A stretch of DNA of 64,000 nt from Uliginosibacterium sp. (GCA_016718265.1 JADKDZ010000005.1:384086-448085), one strand, 5' to 3'. Counted from the first letter of the stretch, positions 38,370-47,808 are shown. Notes: generated from the sequence alone by a model not told the origin. Program-made: numbers and translations.

Positions 38370-38636
38370 ATGCATACCAAATCCGGCAATCCGCTTCAGG
38401 ATGCACAGGGAATTTCAGTACCCGCACAAGGTCGGCGTTTACCGCTCTGGCAGGAGATCGCGCTCGCGCTGCTCCTCAAGCTCGCCTTGCTGATCGGCAT
38501 CAAGCTGATGTTTTTCAGCCATCCAGTCAGCAAGCACGACGCAGCCGCGCGCTTGAACACCGTGATTGCGGGCGAAGGAGCCATGCCGGCAAGCCCGTCG
38601 CATTCCGCCACGCCACACAAACCGGAGTCAAAATGA
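38370..38636 (+). CDS. cydP: CydP-like small subunit of cytochrome bd
   Basis: An 88-residue protein with one strong membrane span (about residues 28-48, LALLLKLALLIGIKLMFF in character) preceded by LWQEIALAL. It matches the CydP family of small bd-oxidase subunits encoded directly before cydA in Betaproteobacteria. The ATG at 38370 follows a purine-rich GGAGGCAAGGGC. Its stop overlaps the cydA start (ATGA). Confidence 0.75.
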   Translation: MHTKSGNPLQDAQGISVPAQGRRLPLWQEIALALLLKLALLIGIKLMFFSHPVSKHDAAARLNTVIAGEGAMPASPSHSATPHKPESK

Positions 38637-40285
38637 TCGAAGAATCCGTTGTGAATCTATCGCGGCTGCAGTTCGCTGCGACCGCGTTCTACCACTTTCT
38701 GTTTGTCCCGCTCACGCTGGGCATGTCTTTCCTGCTCGCCATCATGGAGACGGTTTATGTCATGACCGGGAAGGAGATCTACCGTGACATGACCAAGTTC
38801 TGGGGCAAGCTGTTCGGTATCAACTTTGCCCTCGGCGTCACCACCGGACTCACCATGGAGTTCCAGTTTGGCACCAACTGGGCGTACTACTCCCACTATG
38901 TGGGCGACATTTTCGGCGCACCGCTGGCCATTGAGGGCCTGGTGGCGTTCTTCCTCGAATCCACCTTCGTCGGTCTGTTTTTCTTTGGCTGGGATCGCTT
39001 GAGCAAGGTAGGCCATCTAACGGTGACCTACCTCGTAGCCATCGGCTCAAACCTATCGGCCGTGCTGATCCTGATCGCCAATGCCTGGATGCAGAACCCG
39101 ATTGGTGCGGACTTCAACCCGGTCACGATGCGCATGGAGATGACCAGCTTCTGGGACCTGATCTTCAACCCGGTGGCGCAGTCCAAGTTCGTGCATACCA
39201 TCAGCGCCGGGTATGTCACCGGTTCGGCCTTCGTCCTGGGGGTCAGCGCCTGGTATCTGCTCAAGGGGCGAGACATCGAGTTTGCCCGCCGATCTTTCCG
39301 CATCGCGGCCTCGTTCGGACTGGCGTCGGCCTTGTCAGTGATCGTGCTGGGCGACGAATCCGGCTACCACGCGGCGGAGACCCAGGAAACCAAGCTCGCG
39401 GCCATGGAAGCCATGTGGGAGACCGAGTCAGCGCCCGCCGGCCTGACCCTGTTCGGCATTCCGGATGAGAAAAACCGCACGACCCATGCCGAAATCAAGA
39501 TCCCGTATGTCATGGGCCTGATCGGCACACGCAGCACCGACAAGGTGATCCCCGGCATTGACGAGTTGGAGAAGAAGATTGCAGCGCGCATCGATACGGG
39601 CATCACCGCGGTCAAGGCGCTTGAAGCCCTGCGACGCGATCCGAAGAACGCCGATCTGCTGGCACGCTTCACCGCCGTCAAAGCGGACCTCGGCTATGGC
39701 CTGCTGCTGAAGAAGTACGTGGCGGATGTCAGCCAGGCGACGCCGGAGATGAAGGCACGCGCCGTGGATGACGCCATTCCTGCCGTGGCACCGCTGTTCT
39801 GGAGCTTCCGCCTCATGGTTGGCTTGTCGCTGATCTTCCTCAGCCTCTTTGTGCTCTCGTTCTGGTTCGCGGCTCGCAACAGCTTCATGCAGAAGCGCTG
39901 GCTCCTGAAGTGGGCCGTATGGGGCATCCCCCTGCCCTGGATCGCCTGCGAACTGGGCTGGTTTGTCGCGGAATATGGCCGCCAGCCCTGGACCATCCAC
40001 GGCGTGCTACCCACCCACCTCTCCACGTCTGCCCTGTCCGCCGGCAGTCTGTGGTTCTCGCTCTCCGGCTTCCTGCTGTTCTACACCCTGCTGCTGGTCG
40101 CAGAGCTCTACCTGATGTTCAAGTACGCGCGTCTTGGCCCCGCCAGTCTAGGGACCGGGCGTTACCACCTTGAAACGCTGCCGCGAAGGGAGTTTGAACA
40201 TGATCGATTACGAGATTCTCAAGCTCATCTGGTGGCTGCTCGTCGGCGTCCTGCTGCTGGGCTTCGCCATCATGGATGGCCATGA
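38633..40285 (+). CDS. cydA: cytochrome bd ubiquinol oxidase subunit I
   Basis: Quinol-oxidising subunit with the hemes. Heme ligands are visible: His in FYHFLFVPLTLG (near residue 19), His in KFVHTISAGYVTG (near 186) and Met in FWSFRLMVG (near 393). A long Q-loop (about residues 240-380) makes it the E. coli-like L subfamily. The open frame overlaps cydB by 86 nt and ends in an Arg-rich tail. Normal proteins end near TGRYHLE. Adding one A after that point gives N-A-A-A-K-G-V and a TGA at 40195-40197, two bases before the cydB ATG, so the true end is probably 40197. Confidence 0.95.
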   Translation: MIEESVVNLSRLQFAATAFYHFLFVPLTLGMSFLLAIMETVYVMTGKEIYRDMTKFWGKLFGINFALGVTTGLTMEFQFGTNWAYYSHYVGDIFGAPLAIEGLVAFFLESTFVGLFFFGWDRLSKVGHLTVTYLVAIGSNLSAVLILIANAWMQNPIGADFNPVTMRMEMTSFWDLIFNPVAQSKFVHTISAGYVTGSAFVLGVSAWYLLKGRDIEFARRSFRIAASFGLASALSVIVLGDESGYHAAETQETKLAAMEAMWETESAPAGLTLFGIPDEKNRTTHAEIKIPYVMGLIGTRSTDKVIPGIDELEKKIAARIDTGITAVKALEALRRDPKNADLLARFTAVKADLGYGLLLKKYVADVSQATPEMKARAVDDAIPAVAPLFWSFRLMVGLSLIFLSLFVLSFWFAARNSFMQKRWLLKWAVWGIPLPWIACELGWFVAEYGRQPWTIHGVLPTHLSTSALSAGSLWFSLSGFLLFYTLLLVAELYLMFKYARLGPASLGTGRYHLETLPRREFEHDRLRDSQAHLVAARRRPAAGLRHHGWP

Positions 40286-41336
40286 CATGGGCGTAGGCAC
40301 CCTCCTCCCCTTCGTCGGCAAGACTGACGACGAGCGCAGGGTCGTGCTGAATAGCGTCGGCCCGCATTGGGAAGGCAACCAGGTGTGGTTCGTCACCGCG
40401 GGCGGCGCAATTTTCGCAGCCTGGCCGCTGGTGTACGCCACCGCCTTCTCGGGCTTCTACTTCGCGATGCTGGCTGTTCTTTGGGCACTGTTTTTCCGTC
40501 CGGTCGGTTTCGACTACCGCAGCAAAGTGGCCGACCCACGCTGGCGGGGATTCTGGGACTGGGGGATTTTTGCTGGCAGTGCGATTCCCGCGCTGGTCTT
40601 TGGCGTCGCGTTCGGCAACGTCATCCAGGGCGTGCCGTTCTATTTTGACGATGTCATGATGGTACGCTACACCGGCAGCTTCTGGGCGCTGTTCAACCCC
40701 TTCGCTCTGGTCTGTGGCGTAGTCAGCCTCGCCATGCTGGTGGCGCACGGTGCAAACTATCTGGCCATCCGCACCGAAGCGGCTATCCAGAAGCGCGCAA
40801 AGGCGTCCTCGGTGGTGGCGACTCTGGTCATGCTGATCGGCTTTGCGATAGGTGGCTGGATGATCGCGAGCATGCCGGGCTACCTCATCACCTCGGCCGT
40901 CGAACCCGGGCTGGCGCAAAGCCCGCTCGACAAGACCGTGATCGTGCAGAGCGGAGCCTGGTTGTCCAATTACAGCAAGTACCCGCTCAGCATTCTTCTG
41001 CCCGTGCTCGGGTTTGGCGGCGGACTGCTGAGTCTGCTGGCCATCACCCGCGGGCGTGCCGGACTCGCCTTCGTAGCCACCGCCGTGGCCGAGCTGGGAA
41101 TCATTTTCACGGCAGGCGTCTCGATCTTTCCCTTTGTGCTGCCCTCCAGCAGCCAGCCCGGAAGCAGCCTCACCGTATGGGATTGTGTTTCCAGCCACCG
41201 TACCCTGGGCATCATGTTCTGGGTCGCACTGATCATGACCCCGATCATCATCGCCTACACCAGCTGGGCTTACCGCGTCATGCGCGGCAAGGTCACCGTC
41301 GAACAGATCCGCGCCAACGATCGCTCCAGTTACTGA
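40200..41336 (+). CDS. cydB: cytochrome bd ubiquinol oxidase subunit II
   Basis: A 378-residue inner-membrane protein with about nine spans. The N-terminus (IDYEILKLIWWLLVGVLLLGF, then MDGHDMGVG) is typical, as are EGNQVWFVT and the ending YRVMRGKVT. It pairs with CydA to form the oxidase that reduces oxygen with ubiquinol at low oxygen. AGGGAG lies 7 nt before the ATG at 40200; an earlier in-frame TTG at 40170 is unlikely. Confidence 0.95.
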   Translation: MIDYEILKLIWWLLVGVLLLGFAIMDGHDMGVGTLLPFVGKTDDERRVVLNSVGPHWEGNQVWFVTAGGAIFAAWPLVYATAFSGFYFAMLAVLWALFFRPVGFDYRSKVADPRWRGFWDWGIFAGSAIPALVFGVAFGNVIQGVPFYFDDVMMVRYTGSFWALFNPFALVCGVVSLAMLVAHGANYLAIRTEAAIQKRAKASSVVATLVMLIGFAIGGWMIASMPGYLITSAVEPGLAQSPLDKTVIVQSGAWLSNYSKYPLSILLPVLGFGGGLLSLLAITRGRAGLAFVATAVAELGIIFTAGVSIFPFVLPSSSQPGSSLTVWDCVSSHRTLGIMFWVALIMTPIIIAYTSWAYRVMRGKVTVEQIRANDRSSY

Positions 41337-41354
41337 GACAGAAAGGATAGGACT

Positions 41355-41462
41355 ATGTGGTATTTCACCTGGGTACTCGGTACCGGCTTTGCGGTCTTGC
41401 TGGCAGTCGTGAATGCGCTGTGGCTTGAATCACAGGACGAGCGCGGCCGTCAGGATAAGTAG
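41355..41462 (+). CDS. cydX: cytochrome bd small subunit CydX
   Basis: A 35-residue protein beginning MWYFTWVLGTGFA and continuing through one span to ALWLESQDE. This is the CydX/YbgT family, which stabilises the hemes of the bd complex. GAAAGGA lies 8 nt before the ATG and it starts 18 nt after cydB. Too short for usual gene callers but unmistakable. Confidence 0.93.
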   Translation: MWYFTWVLGTGFAVLLAVVNALWLESQDERGRQDK

Positions 41463-41472
41463 GCCCTTACAA

Positions 41473-41502
41473 GGCAGTCGGCGGCATCTGCTACCGACTG
41501 CC
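41473..41502. other. hairpin between cydX and the Crp/Fnr gene
   Basis: Perfect 9-bp stem GGCAGTCGG/CCGACTGCC with a 12-nt loop, ending 12 nt before the Crp/Fnr start codon and just before its ribosome-binding site. There is no T-run, so it may protect the cyd message or attenuate readthrough rather than terminate. Confidence 0.45.
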
Positions 41503-41514
41503 TGGAGTCAATCA

Positions 41515-42111
41515 ATGAGAGATCAAGACAATCTGCCCCCCCACACGCCCAACGCTGGCGATACGATCTACGCCGCGGGCTGCACGGGCTCGGCTTGGCT
41601 GCTGGTCAGCGGCTCAATACGGCTGGATCGCATCGAGAGCAACGGAGAAAGAGCGTTCGCTGGACTCGCCATCAAAGGCGATGTGCTCGGCGCAGAAACG
41701 CTTCTCCTCGGCCACTACGCTTTTACGGCAACTGCCCTCACACCGTGCGAGTTGCGACCCTGGCCTGGTGCCGCAGTGACACCGGAACCCAGGTCACTGC
41801 TTAAAGCGCTTGCCGATGCCGAACGTCGCGGTGCCGACGCGATTGCCTTGCGGTGCGGCGAAGCGGCGACCCGAGTGGGGCGCTTGATCCGGATTCTGGC
41901 CAACTCGCTGGCGAATCAAACCATCACACGCCGAACCCTGCCCGCCCTCACTGAAATGGCTGACATCACGGCCCTGACCGTCGGGACAGTCTCACGCACC
42001 CTGAGCATCATGCAAGCGGAGGGAACTCTGGCCGCGCACGATAGCCGGCGGGGACGGCCCCCGTCGTCACGCGGCCGCAACAAGACGCCGAGCGTCGCCG
42101 CTTTGCAGTAA
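41515..42111 (+). CDS. Crp/Fnr-family transcriptional regulator
   Basis: A 198-residue regulator: a cyclic-nucleotide-type beta-roll (about residues 10-100, GSIRLDRIESNGERAFAGL and GDVLGAETLLLG) and a winged helix (about 140-185, LTEMADITALTVGTVSRTLSIMQAEG). The N-terminal Cys cluster of FNR is missing, so a [4Fe-4S] oxygen sensor is unlikely; the ligand is unknown. TGGAG precedes the ATG. It follows cydX on the same strand and probably controls the bd oxidase operon (inference). Confidence 0.85.
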   Translation: MRDQDNLPPHTPNAGDTIYAAGCTGSAWLLVSGSIRLDRIESNGERAFAGLAIKGDVLGAETLLLGHYAFTATALTPCELRPWPGAAVTPEPRSLLKALADAERRGADAIALRCGEAATRVGRLIRILANSLANQTITRRTLPALTEMADITALTVGTVSRTLSIMQAEGTLAAHDSRRGRPPSSRGRNKTPSVAALQ

Positions 42112-42129
42112 TTACAACGGAGAAAACAA

Positions 42130-42636
42130 ATGAATAAGTATACTTTTTGCCTGGCCTTCATCCTCGGAACAGTCGTGCTTTCGACAACATCGCCGGTCTT
42201 TGCACAGGAGGTGTCTGAGGATGCAAAAGCAATCACTTCATTGCTAAAAAACACCTGGGATAAACCAGACTCCGCGCTGGAGGTGGCGCCTATCGTAGTG
42301 ACTGAGGATGCCGCTATCGCGGGGTGGGCACAGAGCGGGAGGGGCGGACGAGCGCTGCTCAGGAAAGAGCACGGGCAGTGGCGCGTGCTGCTTTGTGGCG
42401 GCAACAATATGAAAGATGTCGCGGTTCTGCACAGTGCAGGGATCCCTCATCAAACCGCGCGTTCTCTCGCAGATGCAGTGAAACGGGCGGACGAGCAAGT
42501 CAGCCCTGAGAAGCTCAAGCTGCTATCAAGTTTCGAAGGCCTCGTGTACGGATGGAGCACACCACCACGGCGATCACGAAAGCCATCAGCACAAGCACTG
42601 AGAAACAGCATCTACCTGGCGACCGTCACCCGTTAG
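42130..42636 (+). CDS. periplasmic copper-uptake-associated-type protein
   Basis: A 168-residue protein with a signal peptide (about residues 1-25, cleavage after FAQ-like VFA-Q). The body (IVVTEDAAIAGWAQSGRGGRALLRKE, WRVLLCGGN) resembles proteins annotated as copper uptake system-associated. The basic tail after FEGLVYGWS is unlike the family; a +1 frame read here gives GLVRMEH, so a frameshift near 42550 is likely. Function is not proven. An extragenic hairpin follows. Confidence 0.5.
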   Translation: MNKYTFCLAFILGTVVLSTTSPVFAQEVSEDAKAITSLLKNTWDKPDSALEVAPIVVTEDAAIAGWAQSGRGGRALLRKEHGQWRVLLCGGNNMKDVAVLHSAGIPHQTARSLADAVKRADEQVSPEKLKLLSSFEGLVYGWSTPPRRSRKPSAQALRNSIYLATVTR

Positions 42637-42650
42637 TCGCCTTAGCCCCC

Positions 42651-42681
42651 CTGCAGAGCCAAGCGGGGCGCGGCTCTGCAG
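42651..42681. repeat. extragenic hairpin repeat, copy 4
   Basis: CTGCAGAGCC/GGCTCTGCAG perfect 10-bp stem with an 11-nt loop, 14 nt after the preceding gene. Compared with copy 1 the stem shows a paired change (GGAGAGCC to GCAGAGCC, with GGCTCTCC to GGCTCTGC), which keeps the pairing. Confidence 0.6.
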
Positions 42682-42802
42682 ACAGGTTACTAGACTAGGT
42701 GGGCACAGTGTCCCCCACGAGAACCCGTGACACCGCCCGCAACCCAGGCGGGCGGGGAGCCGACGCATAGGGGCGTGTCCCAGAGACCCTCCATATGCCT
42801 TG

Positions 42803-43710
42803 TTTTACCAAGAAACCACTAAGATGAAATGTCACTGTCCTCATCCGACCGGTGGCAGATTGCTGCCCTTGCGTCCGCCGTAGCATGGCCGTCAATCGCC
42901 GGTCGCCGGGGTGTGTGGTGGTCTTCGGCTTCCCTGTTTCATGTCGCGCGTGCTTCTCACGCAGTGAGGTCTGGTCATGCTGTTTCTCCCCCGTCGTGTA
43001 AGTGTGCTCTGCGCGTCCCTGCTCTTCCTCGCCGCCTGTGGCGGGGGGGGCGGTTCGGAGTCTCCGGGGGAGTCGGTGCCGAGTCAGACGACGAGCTCCA
43101 GCTCAGGCGGGTCAGTTAGTACACCCGATACACAGGCGCCGAGTTCGCCGGAAGCCTTGGGCTTCTCGGGTCTGACCGCCACGAGTGTCTTGCTCAAGTG
43201 GGGCGGGGCAAGTGATGACCGGGGGGTGTCGGCTTACGACATTTATCGGGATGGGCGCTTTCTGGGCAGTGTGAGTGTCAATACCCTGGTGTTTCTGGAT
43301 ACGGCGGTGAATCCGAATGCGACCCACCGCTATCAGGTGAAGGCACGGGATGCGGCCGGAAACCTGTCACCGGCGTCAGGCGAGCTGGTGATCAATGTTC
43401 CGCCCTTGGTAACGGCCCGTGACACCCAGGCGCCGACGGCGCCAGGCAGCCTGCGCACGACGCAGATCAGTGCCAGCAGTCTGAGCCTGAGCTGGCTGCC
43501 GGCCACGGACGATACGGGGGTGGCGGTCTACGACGTGCTGCTCAATGGCACGGTGATCGCGTCCCTCACCAGCACCACGACGAACTACACGGCCAACGGG
43601 CTGCGCGCCTCCACCGCTTACACCGTGACGGTGCGGGCGCGGGACACCTCGGGGAATGTGTCGCTGGCGGCGACGATTCAGGTGAGCACGGCGGTGGCGG
43701 CGGCGCCGAG
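42803..43710 (+). repeat. duplicated segment, copy A (leader plus FN3 lipoprotein N-terminus)
   Basis: About 900 nt nearly identical to 45528-46440. It covers roughly 170 nt of untranslated leader and the first 245 codons of the lipoprotein. The leader holds a GGCAG-ATTG-CTGCC hairpin and the common text TTGCGTCCGCC, conserved in both copies. Identity ends at the poly-Ser linker. Confidence 0.85.
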
Positions 43711-45255
43711 TTCGTCGAGCAGCTCGTCGAGTTCCAGCAGCTCCAGCAGTTCGAGCAGCTCAAGTTCTTCATCCTCGTCCAGCTCTTCGAGCAGTTCGAG
43801 TTCTTCAAGCAGCTCCAGCTCCAGCTCAAGCTCTTCGAGCAGTTCATCAGGAGCCGGTAGCGGCAGCATTACGACGAAACCGTCTGACGCCGAACTGTAT
43901 AACGGCAATACATACTGGGTATCTAAAACAGGGTAACACACCAATAACTGCTTGACGGAAAACACGGCAGAGTGCGCGAGCCTGCAAAAGGTACTGGGTC
44001 TTGTAAAACCTGACGACCGCATCTACATCAAGCCCGGAACTTACACCGAAAGCTCGCCTGACAGCGCCTATTCAGCGGGCTGCTATTGGTTCAATGGCGT
44101 CGGCAGTTGGTGTATTTCGGCGTCTGGCACCAAATCACACCCGATTCTGATCAGTGCTGCGCCGGGCTCAGCGAGGGGTAGTGTGATACTGGACAATCAG
44201 AACGCACGCGTGGGTATCGTAATGCAGGCTCACGATTACCTTACTTTTCGCGGGCTGACGATCAGGAACAGCATCAAGAATGCATTGCCAATGCCAGCCA
44301 GGCTGGCAATGAAGTGGCAGATGTCCCGGGCTTGAGTATCGGCATAATCGTCGAAGACTGCCTCTTCCAGACAGTTACTACGAATGATTCTGGGGACAAT
44401 ATCGCAGCGATCGGAATGTGGGCAACACAGGACTGGATAGTCAGGAACAATGTAATTGAAGGCATCCCTTCTGGATCGGGTATCCGGGCCTACGGCGTGA
44501 TCAATGCCCTGATCGAGCACAACACCATCCGCAATGTTGATTCTAGCGTGATGTGGAAAGATCACTTCATTAAAGATATCGCAACCCGCCAGCACGTTTT
44601 CGAGTCAGAGATTCGTTATAACCTCATCACCGCAGCCTCCTACGGCGTGTTAATCCAGATCCGCGGGTCGAATACGCCAGAAGCAGGTGACAACTATATT
44701 CATCATAACGTTGTCAATGGCTTGAGCCTGGGCGAGCCCGCAGGCTTGCGATTCGCCATGTCTGAAGCTCATGCACAAAGCGGCTTGTTGCGCTTCGAAC
44801 ACAATCTTGTCGACTGCCGCAGTGCTGCAACCCCATTGGGTTTTACGCTCGACGCATCCAAAGACGCCAGGTTTCTGGGAAACATCTTCGTCAAGTGCGG
44901 CTTGCCAGTCGAGGCTACCATGAAGTTCAGCCGCACCATACACGCAAACATCACGCGTATGAATCACAACCTTTACGTCGGCGATTTCATGGCGGTCATG
45001 GATCGGTACTCAGATGGCGAGACCCTCTACTCAACGCTTCCGGCTTGGCAATCGGCACTGAATTCTGGCTCTCTTTCTCTCGGGCATGACCACCCCGATC
45101 AGAACAGTCGAACAGTCGCCTATTCTCCAGCTTTGTTTTCAACGACAAATCCCAATATGCATAGCATCACATCCCCGGCAAGAGCAATGATGTCAGATGG
45201 AAGCAACGCGGGGCCGTATCAACTTGGCAGCGAGCAGATCGGGGCAGACTGGTAG
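42977..45255 (+). CDS. lipoprotein with two FN3 domains, poly-Ser linker and right-handed beta-helix, interrupted frame
   Basis: Secreted or surface lipoprotein. The signal peptide ends in the lipobox LAAC-G. Two fibronectin type III domains follow (about residues 50-140 and 150-240), then 47 consecutive serines, then a beta-helix domain of the polysaccharide-lyase or pectate-lyase-like type (IYIKPGTYTES, LTFRGLTIRNS, GDNYIHHNVVNG). An in-frame TAA interrupts at 43934-43936 and a one-base shift near 44275-44285 joins the frame ending at 45255. Poly-Ser linkers are typical of carbohydrate-active enzymes of polysaccharide degraders. Probably one gene with sequence errors, but a true pseudogene is possible. 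Confidence 0.75.
43709..43849 (+). repeat. poly-serine-coding low-complexity tract
   Basis: 47 consecutive Ser codons (mix of AGC, AGT, TCG, TCC, TCT, TCA). The mix of codons argues for selection for serine rather than simple replication slippage. Confidence 0.9.
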
Positions 45256-45527
45256 CACGGGAGAAGGCGTTCTTACTCAACCGTACCGCCGCCCCGGCAC
45301 AAGCGTTGCACCCCCTTTGTTCTTGCATCAGGGTATTGCCGCATCGCGCGAGTGACGCGCGTCAAGCGAAACGCGTCTTCCTGCTCTCGTGTCCCACGGC
45401 CTGCCACTCAGAACCGCATCTGCCGAGCGTCGCAGGCAGCGCGACAGGTCAGACGCAACTCTGCGCGGCTTGATACCGCTCGAGCGCCGCTCGCCCTAGC
45501 CCGCCTTCTTGCAACCGATGCGCGCAG
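45256..45527. other. intergenic spacer before the second lipoprotein leader
   Basis: No gene is supported. The spacer is GC-rich with GCGCG and CGCGTC stretches and includes ACGCGTCAAGCGAAACGCGT, which can fold. I see no promoter of high quality. The duplicated leader begins at 45528. Confidence 0.4.
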
Positions 45528-46440
45528 TTTTACCAAGAAACCAAGCGTGACGAATGCCTTTGTCGTAATCCGACCAGCGGCAGATTGCTGCCCTTGCGTC
45601 CGCCTTAGCATGGCCGTCAATCGGAAGCCCGGTCGCCCGGGGTGTGCGGCGGTCTTCGGCTTCCCTGTTTCATGTCGCGCGTGCTTGTCACGCAGTGAGG
45701 TCTGGTCATGCTGTTTCTCCCCCGTCGTGTCAGTGTGCTCTGCGCGTCCCTGCTCTTTCTCGCCGCCTGTGGCGGGGGTGGCGGTTCGGAGTCTGCGGGG
45801 GAGTCGGTGCCGAGTCAGACGACGAGCTCCAGCTCAGGCGGGTCGCTTAGTACGCCGGACACACAGGCGCCGAGTTCGCCGGAGGCCTTGGGTTTCTCGG
45901 GGCTGACGGCGACGAGTGTGCTGCTCAAGTGGGGCGGGGCGAGTGATGACCGGGGGGTGTCGGCTTACGACATTTATCGGGATGGGCGCTTTCTGGGCAG
46001 TGTGAGTGTGAACACCCTGGTGTATCTGGATACGGCGGTGAATCCGAATGCGACGCACCGCTATCAGGTGAAGGCACGCGATGCGGCAGGCAATCTTTCT
46101 CCCGCCTCGGCTGAGCTGGTGATCAATGTGCCGCCGCTGGTGACGGCGCGAGATACGCAGGCGCCCACCGCACCGGGCAGCCTGCGCACGACACAGATCA
46201 GCGCCAGCAGTCTGAGCCTGAGCTGGCTGCCGGCTACCGATGATACGGGGGTGGCGGTCTACGACGTGCTGCTCAATGGGACGGTGATCGCGTCGCTGAC
46301 CAGCACCACGACGAACTACACGGCGAGCGGACTGCGCCCGTCGACGAGTTACACCGTGACGGTACGGGCGCGGGATACCTCGGGGAATATGTCGCTGGCG
46401 GCGACGATTCAGGTGAGCACGGCGGTGGCGGCGCGCCGAG
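45528..46440 (+). repeat. duplicated segment, copy B
   Basis: Near-identical partner of 42803-43710, covering leader and FN3-domain coding region. The leader differs most in a short stretch before ATCCGACC, while the hairpin and the TTGCGTCCGCC block are kept. Scattered third-position differences show it is not an assembly duplicate. Confidence 0.85.
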
Positions 46441-47672
46441 TAGTTCGAGCTCGTCGAGCAGTTCAAGCTCCAGCAGCAGTTCGAGCTCTTCCAGTTCTTC
46501 GAGCTCATCAAGCAGCTCCAGCTCGTCTTCGAGCAGCGGCGGGAAGTCGAGTTCGTCGTCGAGCAGTTCGAGTTCTTCATCCTCGTCTTCGTCGTCCTCT
46601 TCGAGCAGCAGTGGCGGGAAGTCCAGCTCTTCGAGTTCGTCTTCCTCTTCGTCGTCCAGCAGCTCAAGCAGTTCCAGTGGCGGCGCGGGCACGCAGACCA
46701 TCGTGAAGTACGACTTCACAGCGGGGATGCCTGGCCACAAAGGACGGCTGGCGATTCCACAGTATCTGGCCTTTGAGTGCTGTCCCCGGAACCACCTCGG
46801 TCGGTTTGCCATTCACGTATAACGCAACCCCGGACGGCGTCTATCCGAACAATGCGGAAATGCGCTTCGACATGCCCCCCGTGGATGAAATATGGTTGCG
46901 CGTCCGGCTGCATGAGCCGAGCAACTATGTCATGCGCCACAACACGGAAGTCAAAACCGCCAATGCCTTTGCGGCCGGCTGGCGGGTGGGTGATCAGCTG
47001 CTTGCCGACGATGGGGTATCCCGAGCCACCATTTCCAGCATCAACTCGGATAGCGTGTTCGTCCGCTGGGCAGAGAAAGCCGCCTATGACACATGGGGAA
47101 GCAGCGCAGCACAGCGGCTGATCCGGAATACCACCCGAAACAGTACGCTTCTCAGTACCGGCAAAGCCGTCTGGGGGGGCGACAAGATCATGGCGCTGTG
47201 GGTAGACAATTACTCGGGCGATGGCACCGGGCCAACGATCATCCTCGGCGCGATCAGCGACTGGACATTCGGCACCAGTAAGGACGCTATCTTCACCGCG
47301 GGTTATCGTTCTTCCGGGCCTGTCGGCAGCAGCAGTCGTGTGAGCGTTGCGAATATTCCTGGCGGCAAGCTCTTCACCCAGACGAACCGCGGCAAGTACA
47401 TTGATCTTGCCGTGCCACGCGTTTTCGTCGCAAACCGGGGCGAAAGATGGCGTGATCGAAACCTGGATACGTTACGAAGGAGAAGGCTCCTATACACGCC
47501 GTCGCGACATCCGAGATGCCGATATCGACCGCCCCTGAATCTCGGCGGCGATCAGCAGAAGTGGCAGCGCGGCTACCTGATGGGGTACTCCAATACCGGC
47601 TACGACGAGCAAACGACGTTTCATATCAGCCGCATAGAGCTCTTCCGGGCGAAGCCACAAGACCTTCCCTGA
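45708..47672 (+). CDS. paralogous FN3/poly-Ser lipoprotein with a different C-terminal secreted domain, frameshifted
   Basis: Same lipobox (LAAC-G) and same two FN3 domains as the upstream paralogue. A missing base near 46432 (GTGGCGGCGCGCC where the paralogue has an extra G) throws the linker out of frame; corrected, it is a Ser tract broken by two GGK units. Further shifts near 46740 and 47430-47540 are needed to join the C-terminal domain: WRFHSIWPLSAVPGTTSVG, MRFDMPPVDEIWLRVRLHE, DGVIETWIRYEGEGSYT and ISRIELFRAK. The domain looks like a jelly-roll (lectin or polysaccharide-lyase type); no precise family is claimed. Confidence 0.65.
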
Positions 47673-47751
47673 ACTGGCGGCATGGAAAGCGACGCTCAGC
47701 TAGAAACGCCCGCGGGCGGAACAGACGACACCGTCTGAATCGCTGATCATC

Positions 47752-47788
47752 GAAAAAAAGCCCGTTTTCCTTCTCAGGAAAACGGGCC
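47752..47788 (-). terminator. intrinsic terminator of slyD
   Basis: GCCCGTTTTCC/GGAAAACGGGC stem with a 6-nt loop and a run of seven T on the minus strand, 20 nt past the slyD stop. Confidence 0.85.
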
Positions 47789-47808
47789 CTCAACCTGCGG
47801 TCTCACGC

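Noticed and set aside
37982..38632. Long in-frame N-terminal extension of cydA over DUF2946 and cydP
   Set aside because: The conserved CydA N-terminus starts at 38633 and overlaps the cydP stop; the extension is the shadow of two other genes.
42695..42895. Minus-strand short frames over the leader (and the matching one near 45408-45620) with a shared peptide
   Set aside because: The shared residues follow from the duplicated leader; no ribosome-binding site and different ends. Treated as part of the repeat rather than a gene.
42830..42930. Possible c-di-GMP-I riboswitch in the lipoprotein leader
   Set aside because: Only a GGACGCAA-like string on the opposite strand resembles the motif; the conserved loops and second stem are missing and the orientation is wrong.
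43566..44022. Minus-strand frames coding poly-Leu/Glu or poly-Ser/Asn/Cys opposite the serine linker
   Set aside because: Direct consequence of the serine codon repeat on the other strand.
43709..46678. Repetitive tracts that might suggest a CRISPR array
   Set aside because: They are in-frame serine codons with no fixed repeat/spacer pattern and no cas genes in the window.
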